DNA of 5,424 bases from positions 1 through 5,424 of the forward strand of contig CANHOY010000121.1 in the NCBI GenBank assembly GCA_947462495.1, given 5' to 3'. Shown in pieces: positions 1 through 5,424 of this stretch (its first letter is position 1; each line of letters opens with the position of its first letter). Both the position numbers and the translations under genes were made by a program. Under the pieces are notes generated by a model that did no database searches, had not been told where the DNA came from, and saw nothing but the letters and a program-made list of their open reading frames with translations. Source of the stretch: Bacteroidota bacterium (lineage in GTDB: Bacteria; Bacteroidota; Bacteroidia; Chitinophagales; Chitinophagaceae).

Positions 1-364
1 AGATATAAGTATCATTGGATCCTAAAGCAAAAGATGAAATAAGTAAGCCCTCTATTAATAAGTGGGGCAAGAATTCCATTAAATAACGATCCTTAAAAGT
101 ACCCGGTTCACTTTCGTCTGCATTACAAACTAAGTGACGTGGCACGCCTTCTGGCTTGGCTATAAAACTCCACTTCATTCCTGCAGGAAAACCAGCACCG
201 CCTCTTCCTCTTAGTCCACTTTTTTTCACTTCTTCTACAATAGCTTCGATGGACATTTCTTTCAACGCTTTTTCGGCTGTCGCATACCCCCCCTCGCGAC
301 GATATACATCGAAAGAACGAATTCCTGGCACGTTGGCTTTTTCTAATAATAATTTTACACCCAT
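1..364 (-). CDS. nuoF: NADH-quinone oxidoreductase subunit F (NuoF), N-terminal part only
   Basis: NuoF binds NADH and FMN and carries a 4Fe-4S cluster at the tip of the peripheral arm of complex I, where electrons enter. Only the first 121 residues are visible because the reading frame runs off the left edge; the family is usually about 420-460 residues. Translating down from the ATG at 364 gives MGVKLLLEKANVPGIRSF at the N-terminus. The glycine-rich nucleotide/FMN-binding stretch GLRGRGGAGFPAGMKW lies at residues 50-65, and the conserved NADESEPGTFKDR lies at 81-93. The iron-sulfur cysteines would be outside the window. The frame stays open upstream to a stop at 413-415 but offers no other ATG, GTG or TTG that looks better, so 364 is preferred. 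It starts 56 bases after the nuoE stop and has no clear Shine-Dalgarno sequence. A run of seven G (coding strand) covers codons 24-26. Confidence 0.96.
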   Translation of the reverse strand, partial: MGVKLLLEKANVPGIRSFDVYRREGGYATAEKALKEMSIEAIVEEVKKSGLRGRGGAGFPAGMKWSFIAKPEGVPRHLVCNADESEPGTFKDRYLMEFLPHLLIEGLLISSFALGSNDTYI

Positions 365-420
365 TGTTACTACTTTATCTTTTCTAATTCCGCTATTCGA
401 ATATTCTAATTTCTACGTTT

Positions 421-924
421 TTAATTTTGTGCTATTACTTGCATTCTATATTCAGCAATAATCGCATCTACTTTTTCCTTGGTTAAATGTTCTCTATAAA
501 TTTTACCAACTTGCATCATTGGCGCATAACCACAAGCCCCTAAACATTCTACCAATTTCAAAGTAAATAAGCCATCCTTGGTGGTTTCTCCTGGTTTAAT
601 ATCTAACTGCTTTTGAATATAAGCAATGATATTATCCGAACCACTAATCATACAAGGACCTGTTTGACATACTTCAAAAACAAATTTGCCCACTGGCTTT
701 AAATTGTACATGCTATAAAAAGTAGCCACTTCATAAACTTCAATTGGCTCGATACTTAATAAGCCTGCCACATAGTCCATCGCTTCTGTTGGCAACCAGC
801 CTCCAAAACTATCCTGCGCTAAATGCAACACCGGTAGCAATGCACTTTTTTGTTTCCCTTCTGGATAACGAGCAACCAAGCGTTTCAACTCGGTCATTTG
901 TTCGTTATTAAATTGAAGACTCAT
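421..924 (-). CDS. nuoE: NADH-quinone oxidoreductase subunit E (NuoE), 24 kDa 2Fe-2S subunit
   Basis: NuoE is a thioredoxin-fold protein that pairs with NuoF in the NADH-dehydrogenase module of complex I and carries the off-path 2Fe-2S cluster N1a. The four expected ligands are visible, counted from the ATG at 924: C86 and C91 in CQTGPC, then C127 and C131 in CLGAC (C-x4-C and C-x3-C). The helical N-terminal part contains LLPVLHLAQDSFGGWLP, typical of the family, followed by EVYEVATFYSMY. The open frame can be extended two codons to a TTG at 930, but the ATG at 924 gives MSLQFNNEQMTEL and is the more likely start, making 167 residues, a normal length. It lies 47 bases after the nuoD stop and 56 bases before nuoF, within the same operon. 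No truncation or frameshift is seen. Confidence 0.96.
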   Translation of the reverse strand: MSLQFNNEQMTELKRLVARYPEGKQKSALLPVLHLAQDSFGGWLPTEAMDYVAGLLSIEPIEVYEVATFYSMYNLKPVGKFVFEVCQTGPCMISGSDNIIAYIQKQLDIKPGETTKDGLFTLKLVECLGACGYAPMMQVGKIYREHLTKEKVDAIIAEYRMQVIAQN

Positions 925-971
925 ATACAAATTTCATTTTCTCTATAATTATAAACTTCGAATTTTAATAG

Positions 972-2198
972 CTACGCATCTAACTCACCTGCTATTAAAT
1001 TCAAACTACTCATTGTCACCACCGCATCGCTCAACATTCCACCTTTAATCAATTCCTCAAATGCTTGGTAGTAAATAAAACAAGGTCTTCTAAAATGCAA
1101 CCTAAATGGAGTACGTCCACCATCGCTAATTAAATAAAAACCTAATTCACCATTACCACCTTCCACTGCACTATAAATTTGACCTTTAGGTAATTCAATT
1201 TCTCCCATAATAATTTTAAAATGCCAGATGAGTGCTTCCATCTTGGTATAAACATCTTCTTTCTTGGGCAAATAATATTCAGGTACATCTGCATGATATA
1301 CTTCCGCCTCGGCTCCTTTGAAGTTTTGTATTTTTTGATAGGCTTGTTTAATGATAGAAATGCTCTCATACATTTCTGCATTACGCACCAAAAAACGATC
1401 GTAATTATCGCCCGTTGTACCTACTGGAACTTTAAAATCAAAGTCTTGATAACTGCTATAGGGTTGTTGAACACGTACATCATAATCTACACCCGCTGCT
1501 CTTAAGTTAGGCCCTGTAAATCCATAGTTTAATGCACGTTCTGCACTAATACCACCGGTGCCCTGTGTACGATCCATAAAAATTCGATTGCGTGCAAATA
1601 AATTTTCAAATTCTTTTAAAACTTTTGGATACTCATTTAAGAATTTCTCGAGTTTCGTAAACGCTGTATTTGTAAAATTCCTTTCAAAGCCACCAATGCG
1701 GCCAATATTAGTAGTAAGACGGGACCCACATACTTCTTCATATATTTCATAAATTAATTCACGGTATTGCATCACGTATAAAAAACCGGTATACGCTCCA
1801 GTATCCACCCCAACAATGGAATTACAAATTAGATGGTCTGAAATACGTGACAACTCCATAATAATCACGCGCAAATAATCTACACGCTTAGGTAATTCTA
1901 ATTTTAAAAATCGTTCACAAGTAATATGCCAACCCATATTATTAATTGGGCTACTGCAATAGTTCAATCGATCCGTGATGGGCGTAATTTGATACAATGG
2001 GCGACGCTCTGCTAATTTTTCAAATGCACGATGAATATAGCCCACTGTTTGTTCTGTCGAAACCACACGCTCACCATCTACTTCCATAATATTTTGAAAT
2101 ACCCCATGCGTTGCAGGATGGGTAGGCCCAATATTTAAAGTGGTCGTTGTTTTTTCGATAGACCCTTTAGGTAAAGTGATATGACTTTGTTGTTCCAT
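972..2198 (-). CDS. nuoD: NADH-quinone oxidoreductase subunit D (NuoD), 49 kDa quinone-site subunit
   Basis: NuoD (408 residues) is structurally related to the [NiFe]-hydrogenase large subunit. With NuoB it forms the quinone-reduction pocket of complex I. The family hallmark GPTHPATHG is at residues 24-32. By alignment from memory with Thermus Nqo4, the quinone-site residues are all present: H31, Y80 (in DRLNY) and D132 (in GVDTGAYTG). Other conserved blocks are GYIHRAFEKLAE (53-64), NLRAAGVDYDVR (231-242) and GELGFYLISDGGRTPFR (350-366). The start is the ATG at 2198, 33 bases after the nuoC stop, with only a weak TAAGG upstream. The separate nuoC and nuoD differ from the fused nuoCD of enterobacteria. 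The protein ends in GELDA, whereas many NuoD proteins end in GxxDR, so the usual terminal Arg is absent. The stop is TAG. Confidence 0.98.
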   Translation of the reverse strand: MEQQSHITLPKGSIEKTTTTLNIGPTHPATHGVFQNIMEVDGERVVSTEQTVGYIHRAFEKLAERRPLYQITPITDRLNYCSSPINNMGWHITCERFLKLELPKRVDYLRVIIMELSRISDHLICNSIVGVDTGAYTGFLYVMQYRELIYEIYEEVCGSRLTTNIGRIGGFERNFTNTAFTKLEKFLNEYPKVLKEFENLFARNRIFMDRTQGTGGISAERALNYGFTGPNLRAAGVDYDVRVQQPYSSYQDFDFKVPVGTTGDNYDRFLVRNAEMYESISIIKQAYQKIQNFKGAEAEVYHADVPEYYLPKKEDVYTKMEALIWHFKIIMGEIELPKGQIYSAVEGGNGELGFYLISDGGRTPFRLHFRRPCFIYYQAFEELIKGGMLSDAVVTMSSLNLIAGELDA

Positions 2199-2231
2199 TA
2201 TTAATTACGCCTTAACTTTTTTTATTTTAAT

Positions 2232-2738
2232 TTACCCTCTTCCAAACATTTCATCATCCTTATCTATTCGCGTTTGATCTTCTAATGGATACTGTTTCCT
2301 TAGTGGGAAATAATCCATTTCGTCCACATTCAAAATACGTTTTAAATTAGGATGCCCTATAAAATTAACGCCAAAAAAATCATAGGTTTCACGTTCCATC
2401 CAATTAGCACTTTCAAATAATTTACTAGCAGTGAATACCGCCGTTTCGTCAATGGAAGTGCTTACAGAATAACGCAAACGAATGTTTTCTGAAAAATTAT
2501 GCAAATGATAAACCACTACTAATTCTGCTCCTGTATTATCCGGATAATTAACCCCACACAAATCCGTTAAGAAAGTGAAGCCCAAACTAGGTTCTTCATA
2601 TAAATATTGAAGCACTTTTAAATTTAATTCTTTGGGTGATTCAAAAGATAAAATACCAGACGCAGTCGAAAAATTCAAAACTTGATCCCCAAATTTTTCT
2701 TCTAATTTATTTTGTATCGTATCGTTGCTTAATGCCAT
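2232..2738 (-). CDS. nuoC: NADH-quinone oxidoreductase subunit C (NuoC), 30 kDa subunit
   Basis: NuoC (168 residues) has no cofactor. It is a structural subunit of the hydrophilic arm that packs against NuoD and NuoB. The 30 kDa-subunit signature is visible at residues 115-136: ERE, then DFF, then H129, K133 and the IL pair. It is followed by the usual short tail with FPLRKQYPLED (144-154). The N-terminal domain contains SLGFTFLTDLCGVNYP (51-66), matching the fold's conserved L-x-D-L-x-x-x-D/Y region. The length is typical for an unfused NuoC. The ATG at 2738 is 16 bases after the nuoB stop, the tightest junction in this operon, and is preceded by GAAGCAAC, almost the same as the stretch before nuoB. 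The gene is intact. Confidence 0.97.
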   Translation of the reverse strand: MALSNDTIQNKLEEKFGDQVLNFSTASGILSFESPKELNLKVLQYLYEEPSLGFTFLTDLCGVNYPDNTGAELVVVYHLHNFSENIRLRYSVSTSIDETAVFTASKLFESANWMERETYDFFGVNFIGHPNLKRILNVDEMDYFPLRKQYPLEDQTRIDKDDEMFGRG

Positions 2739-2754
2739 GTTGCTTCAAAAAATT

Positions 2755-3342
2755 TTATTGTATGCCGTAGCTGTTTAATAAGTCTTTATATTGATCGCTA
2801 TTGCGTCTGCGTATGCTTTCTTCTCCTACTAAATCTTGAATCTTCATAAACCCATCAATGATGGCCTCCGGACGAGGAGGACAACCTGGCACATATACAT
2901 CTACCGGTATCACTTGATCTATGCCTTGAAGTACACTATAGGTATCAAAGATGCCGCCACTTGAAGCACAAGCCCCCACCGCAATTACCCAGCGTGGTTC
3001 AGCCATTTGTAAATAAACCTGTCTTAATACGGGTGCCATTTTTTTTGCAATCGTTCCCATCACCATTAATAAATCACATTGACGAGGTGAAAATCCAACA
3101 CGCTCAGAACCAAAGCGAGATAAATCATAATGAGAAGCCATAGTGGCCATAAATTCAATACCACAACAAGAGGTAGCAAATGGCAAAGGCCATAAAGAAT
3201 TTTTTCTTGCAAGTCCTACTACTGAACTTAATTGGGTTGCAAAAAAACCATCACCAGGAACACCATCAGGTGCTTTGCCCATAGAAATGGCTTCTGAAAT
3301 TTCAGCTTCTTTTGGATTTAAATTAAATCGAACAGGACGCAT
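2755..3342 (-). CDS. nuoB: NADH-quinone oxidoreductase subunit B (NuoB), 20 kDa subunit with cluster N2
   Basis: NuoB (195 residues) carries the terminal 4Fe-4S cluster N2, which passes electrons to quinone at the interface with NuoD. The four ligands are all present: the adjacent pair C59-C60 (SLWPLPFATSCCGIEFMAT), C125 (VGACASSGG) and C154 (VPGCPPRPE). The conserved SPRQCDLLMVMGT block is at 85-97. About 30 residues precede the conserved core (VPGDGFFATQL); this leader is hydrophilic, with no membrane segment or signal peptide. The start ATG at 3342 is 25 bases after the nuoA stop and is preceded by AAAGAAGCAAT, a weak purine-rich ribosome site. Spacing to nuoC is 16 bases. No odd residues are seen in the cluster-binding positions, and the identification is very secure. 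Confidence 0.98.
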   Translation of the reverse strand: MRPVRFNLNPKEAEISEAISMGKAPDGVPGDGFFATQLSSVVGLARKNSLWPLPFATSCCGIEFMATMASHYDLSRFGSERVGFSPRQCDLLMVMGTIAKKMAPVLRQVYLQMAEPRWVIAVGACASSGGIFDTYSVLQGIDQVIPVDVYVPGCPPRPEAIIDGFMKIQDLVGEESIRRRNSDQYKDLLNSYGIQ

Positions 3343-3367
3343 ATTGCTTCTTTAATTATTTATACTT

Positions 3368-3769
3368 TTAATCTTCCCACTGCAATGCCCCTTTTTTGAT
3401 GATGTAGATAAAACCCACCAAGAAAAAAGAAACAAATAAAACCACTTCAAAAAAACCAGCCCAGCCTAAACTTTTAAAGTTCACTGCATATGGATAAAAG
3501 AAAATTACTTCTACATCAAACAATACAAACAAAATGGCTACCAAAAAGTATTTGATGGCCATAGGCGATCTCGCATCTCCATGTGTCTCAATACCACTGG
3601 CAAAGTTTTCTAATTTATCGCTTGTTTTTCGCTTGGGTCCTAAAAAGTTAGATATCAACAACATAAGTGACACAAAGCCACCTGCAAATAGCAATTGTAT
3701 GGCTATAGGTAAGTAATTATTAGCGCTGTTTGTTTCGTTGACAGAAATCAAAAACTGCAGCAAATTCAT
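3368..3769 (-). CDS. nuoA: NADH-quinone oxidoreductase subunit A (NuoA), membrane subunit
   Basis: NuoA (133 residues; ND3 homologue) is a small membrane subunit next to the quinone cavity of complex I. Its TM1-TM2 loop reaches towards NuoB and NuoD. Three hydrophobic segments are visible at about 19-44, 71-97 and 105-125. The second carries the signature FDVEVIFFYPYAV with acidic residues D85 and E87, equivalent to E. coli D79 and E81. The loop reads FASGIETHGDAR (56-67), where E. coli has FESGIDSVGSAR. The conserved Glu is therefore Ala57 here (codon at 3599-3601). The C-terminus KKGALQWED is typical (GALxW). It is the first nuo gene, and the ATG at 3769 has no Shine-Dalgarno sequence, as is common in Bacteroidota. 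A promoter candidate and a terminator lie just upstream. Confidence 0.97.
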   Translation of the reverse strand: MNLLQFLISVNETNSANNYLPIAIQLLFAGGFVSLMLLISNFLGPKRKTSDKLENFASGIETHGDARSPMAIKYFLVAILFVLFDVEVIFFYPYAVNFKSLGWAGFFEVVLFVSFFLVGFIYIIKKGALQWED

Positions 3770-3777
3770 ACGTTTGG

Positions 3778-3816
3778 TTTAGGTGCCGCAAAAATACGCA
3801 AAGGATAGCACCTAAA
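3778..3816. repeat. 9-bp perfect inverted repeat around the nuo promoter candidate
   Basis: The arm TTTAGGTGC at 3778-3786 is matched perfectly by GCACCTAAA at 3808-3816, with 21 bases between them. The loop contains the candidate -7 box and two copies of CGCAAA (3787-3792 and 3797-3802, 10 bases apart). The arrangement could be an operator for a dimeric regulator, or a hairpin in RNA that reads through from the TPR gene. Neither role is shown by the sequence alone. Confidence 0.6.
3789..3796 (-). promoter_or_regulatory. Candidate -7 promoter box for the nuo operon
   Basis: Read on the minus strand this is TATTTTTG, an exact match to the TAnnTTTG -7 element known from Bacteroidota promoters. 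It lies 19 bases upstream of the nuoA ATG, so transcription would start only about 10-15 bases before the start codon. A -33 TTTG element at the usual distance is not clear: the bases there (about 3813-3817, CTTTA) match only partly and abut the terminator. A second TTTG occurs 10 bases upstream (3799-3802, in TATCCTTTGCG) but its TA is one base too far away. The position is an inference from the motif and the gene layout. Confidence 0.45.
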
Positions 3817-3818
3817 GT

Positions 3819-3850
3819 AAAAAACTCCCTATAAATAGGGAGTTTTTTTT
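3819..3850 (-). terminator. Rho-independent-type terminator after the TPR gene
   Basis: On the minus strand a stem CTCCCTA/TAGGGAG closes a TTTA loop and is followed by six T (3824-3819). The stem is preceded by eight A that can pair with the T run, giving 14 self-complementary bases per arm. It begins 46 bases after the TPR-gene stop and lies wholly upstream of the nuoA promoter candidate, so it most likely ends the TPR transcript. The plus-strand reading also ends in a T run (eight T), so the element could work in both directions, although no plus-strand gene runs into it. Confidence 0.85.
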
Positions 3851-3896
3851 AATTATTTATGAACAGCGCTAACTGGGTAGAAATGTCTAAATAAGG

Positions 3897-5424
3897 CTAG
3901 TTTTTCTTGGGTGCCGTAGTGTCAGCTGCTGCCGCTTTTGCCCCTTTCGCAGCTTGCATTTTCTTCATAATTTCAGCATTTTTCACAAATTGAGCCTTTG
4001 CCTGCATTGTTGTTGGATCATTAGGTACCATTTCAAGTACTTTATCGCACATTACAACGGCATTATCATACCCTTTTGTTTCATTGTAATATCCAATTAA
4101 TGTATAATAATTATTAATTAAAGCTTGCTTGTTTTTGACACTATCCTTTAAAAGGAATTCATTTTGAAAATTAACCGCTTCAAAAAGTATGCCCTGGTTA
4201 TTGGCTGTATCAATTAAGGCAGCCCCTTTGGTATTAAAATTATATCCTTGTGCTTTTGCGGGAAATGCAGCAATGTATTGCTTAGCTACTTCCATGGTCA
4301 TAGGGCCATTCTTTGCATTTAAAGCAAGGCTAGCCAACTTGTAATAATCAAATTCTGCTTTGGAGCCCTTTAAGGTAATTAAATTGTTATACCATTTTAA
4401 GGCGTCTGCATACATGGTTGCTTTTTCAAACATGTCAGTGCCTAATTTATAATAATTTATTCTACTTTCTTTACTGGTATCAGCAGCAATGGCTTTTTCT
4501 AATAACGCAGCTAAAACTTGTTGATTGCCACTAAAACGAGATAATATTTTGATAGCCAATTCATAATCAGTACTTGCAATTTTATCTGTAGGCGTATTAT
4601 TGATATAAGGTTCAATATAGGATTTCGCAAGTATTGAATCTCCTTTATGATCATAGTTCTTGGCTAATAACACCGCTAGGGTTGGGAATATAGTTAAATT
4701 ACCCGCCGCCTCCATGGCTTTCGCTTTTTCTAAAGATTGATCAAACTGCTTAGAATTATATAAATAATCTGCACTATAATATTCAAATCTTGGATCCTTA
4801 TCTGCATAGTTTAAAAATAAATCTAAATTAGATTTAGCCATACTTGAATTCTTATCCTTGTAAAAATCATACAATGCAAAATATACTGGAGCAATGGCCA
4901 GATCAGCTTCAATTGCTTTTTTATAATTTTCTTCTAGTGATTCATTGTTGTTTTGTGTTTGATAAATTTTACCAATTCTATAGTATGCGTAGGCATTTTT
5001 TGGATCTTTACTAATTGCGTTTTGAAACGCGGTTACGGCATCTCCACCAAACTCTCCTCCTAATTTTAAATAGTTGATGCCTAAATTGATATACAAGCTA
5101 GGTAGGACTACTTCATATGCAGTTGAAGTCTCTTTTAATTTATCAATGGCATAGCGATGGTCGCCAATGCTAATTGGAAGTTCAGCGAAAACACGGCCAA
5201 TAGCATTTATAATATCTTGGCTGGGCTTTCCTTTAAATTTTCCTTTTGTATTTAAAGTGCTGGTAATAGCCACTTCTAAATTTTGCTTTACAGCATTATT
5301 ATCAACTCCTTCTAAAGATTGAATATGTGACATCCCAATTAATAACCAAGGGTCATTGCTCTTTGCTTGAAGACCAGTTTGATATACCTCTTTTGCCTTT
5401 TTTATAAACTCGGCTGTTGGAATA
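3897..5424 (-). CDS. Tetratricopeptide-repeat protein of unknown function, N-terminus outside the window
   Basis: The frame is open from the right edge to a TAG at 3897-3899, giving 508 visible residues with no start in the window. The Met at 5333 is internal: 30 residues upstream of it continue in frame with TPR-like sequence (KAKEVYQTGLQAKSNDPWLL). Repeating helix pairs typical of TPRs are visible, with the [Y/A]-x-x-[L/I]-G and aromatic patterns and DP/NDP linkers. Examples, numbered from the first visible residue, are about 106-174 (AYAYYRIGKIYQ, YKKAIEAD), 322-353 (INYYKLGTDMFEKA, ALKWYNNLI) and 437-470 (YYTLIGYYNETKGYDNAV, VPNDP). The tail (about 487-508) is rich in Lys and Ala and probably disordered. 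TPR arrays bind other proteins; no catalytic motif or membrane segment is seen, and a signal peptide cannot be judged. A terminator separates it from nuoA, so a link to complex I is not supported beyond adjacency. Confidence 0.9.
   Translation of the reverse strand, partial: IPTAEFIKKAKEVYQTGLQAKSNDPWLLIGMSHIQSLEGVDNNAVKQNLEVAITSTLNTKGKFKGKPSQDIINAIGRVFAELPISIGDHRYAIDKLKETSTAYEVVLPSLYINLGINYLKLGGEFGGDAVTAFQNAISKDPKNAYAYYRIGKIYQTQNNNESLEENYKKAIEADLAIAPVYFALYDFYKDKNSSMAKSNLDLFLNYADKDPRFEYYSADYLYNSKQFDQSLEKAKAMEAAGNLTIFPTLAVLLAKNYDHKGDSILAKSYIEPYINNTPTDKIASTDYELAIKILSRFSGNQQVLAALLEKAIAADTSKESRINYYKLGTDMFEKATMYADALKWYNNLITLKGSKAEFDYYKLASLALNAKNGPMTMEVAKQYIAAFPAKAQGYNFNTKGAALIDTANNQGILFEAVNFQNEFLLKDSVKNKQALINNYYTLIGYYNETKGYDNAVVMCDKVLEMVPNDPTTMQAKAQFVKNAEIMKKMQAAKGAKAAAADTTAPKKN

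Noticed and set aside
394..406. Overlapping palindromes TATTCGAATA and GAATATTC between nuoE and nuoF
   Set aside because: They are short, AT-rich, within a transcribed operon gap, and of a kind expected by chance in this base composition.
156..461. Plus-strand open frame of 101 codons opposite nuoF and the nuoE end
   Set aside because: It is antisense to the conserved NuoF N-terminal coding sequence, shows no recognisable protein features, and is explained as a shadow frame.
925..930. TTG at 930 as the nuoE start
   Set aside because: It adds only Met-Tyr before a normal ATG at 924, which gives a typical NuoE N-terminus.
1142..1381. Minus-strand open frame of 79 codons inside nuoD in another frame
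   Set aside because: It overlaps conserved NuoD sequence completely and its translation looks like a frame-shadow rich in Lys, Met and Ile.
1221..1752. Two plus-strand open frames (1221-1505 and 1558-1752) opposite nuoD
   Set aside because: Both are antisense to strongly conserved NuoD blocks and have no start context or family resemblance.
2961..3355. Two adjacent plus-strand open frames opposite nuoB (2961-3143 and 3143-3355)
   Set aside because: They mirror the conserved NuoB coding sequence, and their one-base touching is coincidental.
3534..3716. Plus-strand open frame of 60 codons opposite nuoA
   Set aside because: It is antisense to the NuoA loop and membrane segment and shows no independent support.
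5331..5333. ATG at 5333 as the start of the TPR gene
   Set aside because: The frame remains open to the window edge and the 30 residues upstream look like continuing TPR helices, so this Met is internal.
1..5424. CRISPR arrays, tRNA or rRNA genes, insertion sequences, attachment sites
   Set aside because: No repeated spacer-like units, cloverleaf sequences, transposase fragments or terminal repeats were seen. The only non-coding stretch over 100 bases is 3770-3896, which is described in the features.

Overview
The window is almost entirely coding, and every supported gene lies on the minus strand. It holds the first part of a respiratory complex I (NADH:quinone oxidoreductase) operon in the order nuoA-nuoB-nuoC-nuoD-nuoE-nuoF, read from about 3769 down to 1. 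nuoF is cut by the left edge. Upstream of nuoA (3897-5424) is a separate gene for a tetratricopeptide-repeat (TPR) protein, cut by the right edge. A perfect rho-independent-type hairpin at about 3819-3850 separates the two transcription units.

The sequence suggests a low-GC member of the Bacteroidota, plausibly a Chitinophagaceae-like organism. The reasons are AT-rich DNA, separate nuoC and nuoD genes, start codons with little or no Shine-Dalgarno sequence, a TAnnTTTG-type -7 box upstream of nuoA, and Bacteroidota-like sequence in NuoD (for example DRLNYCSSPINNMGW). This placement is an inference from memory of the families and was not tested by a search.

Layout: 1-364 nuoF N-terminal 121 codons; 421-924 nuoE; 972-2198 nuoD; 2232-2738 nuoC; 2755-3342 nuoB; 3368-3769 nuoA; 3770-3896 intergenic region with promoter candidate, 9-bp inverted repeat and terminator; 3897-5424 TPR gene (508 visible codons, no start in the window). 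Gaps between nuo genes are 16-56 bases without overlaps, which fits one polycistronic message.

Together the nuo genes encode the NADH-oxidising entry (NuoE, NuoF), the connecting and quinone-reducing arm (NuoB, NuoC, NuoD) and the first membrane subunit (NuoA). The rest (nuoG-N) would lie to the left of the window. The key cofactor ligands of NuoB and NuoE and the quinone-site residues of NuoD are present, so these look like functional genes. I do not see a new biological system here. The points worth a second look are modest: an Ala in place of a conserved loop Glu in NuoA, an unusual NuoD C-terminus, an inverted repeat around the probable nuo promoter, and the unassigned TPR protein.
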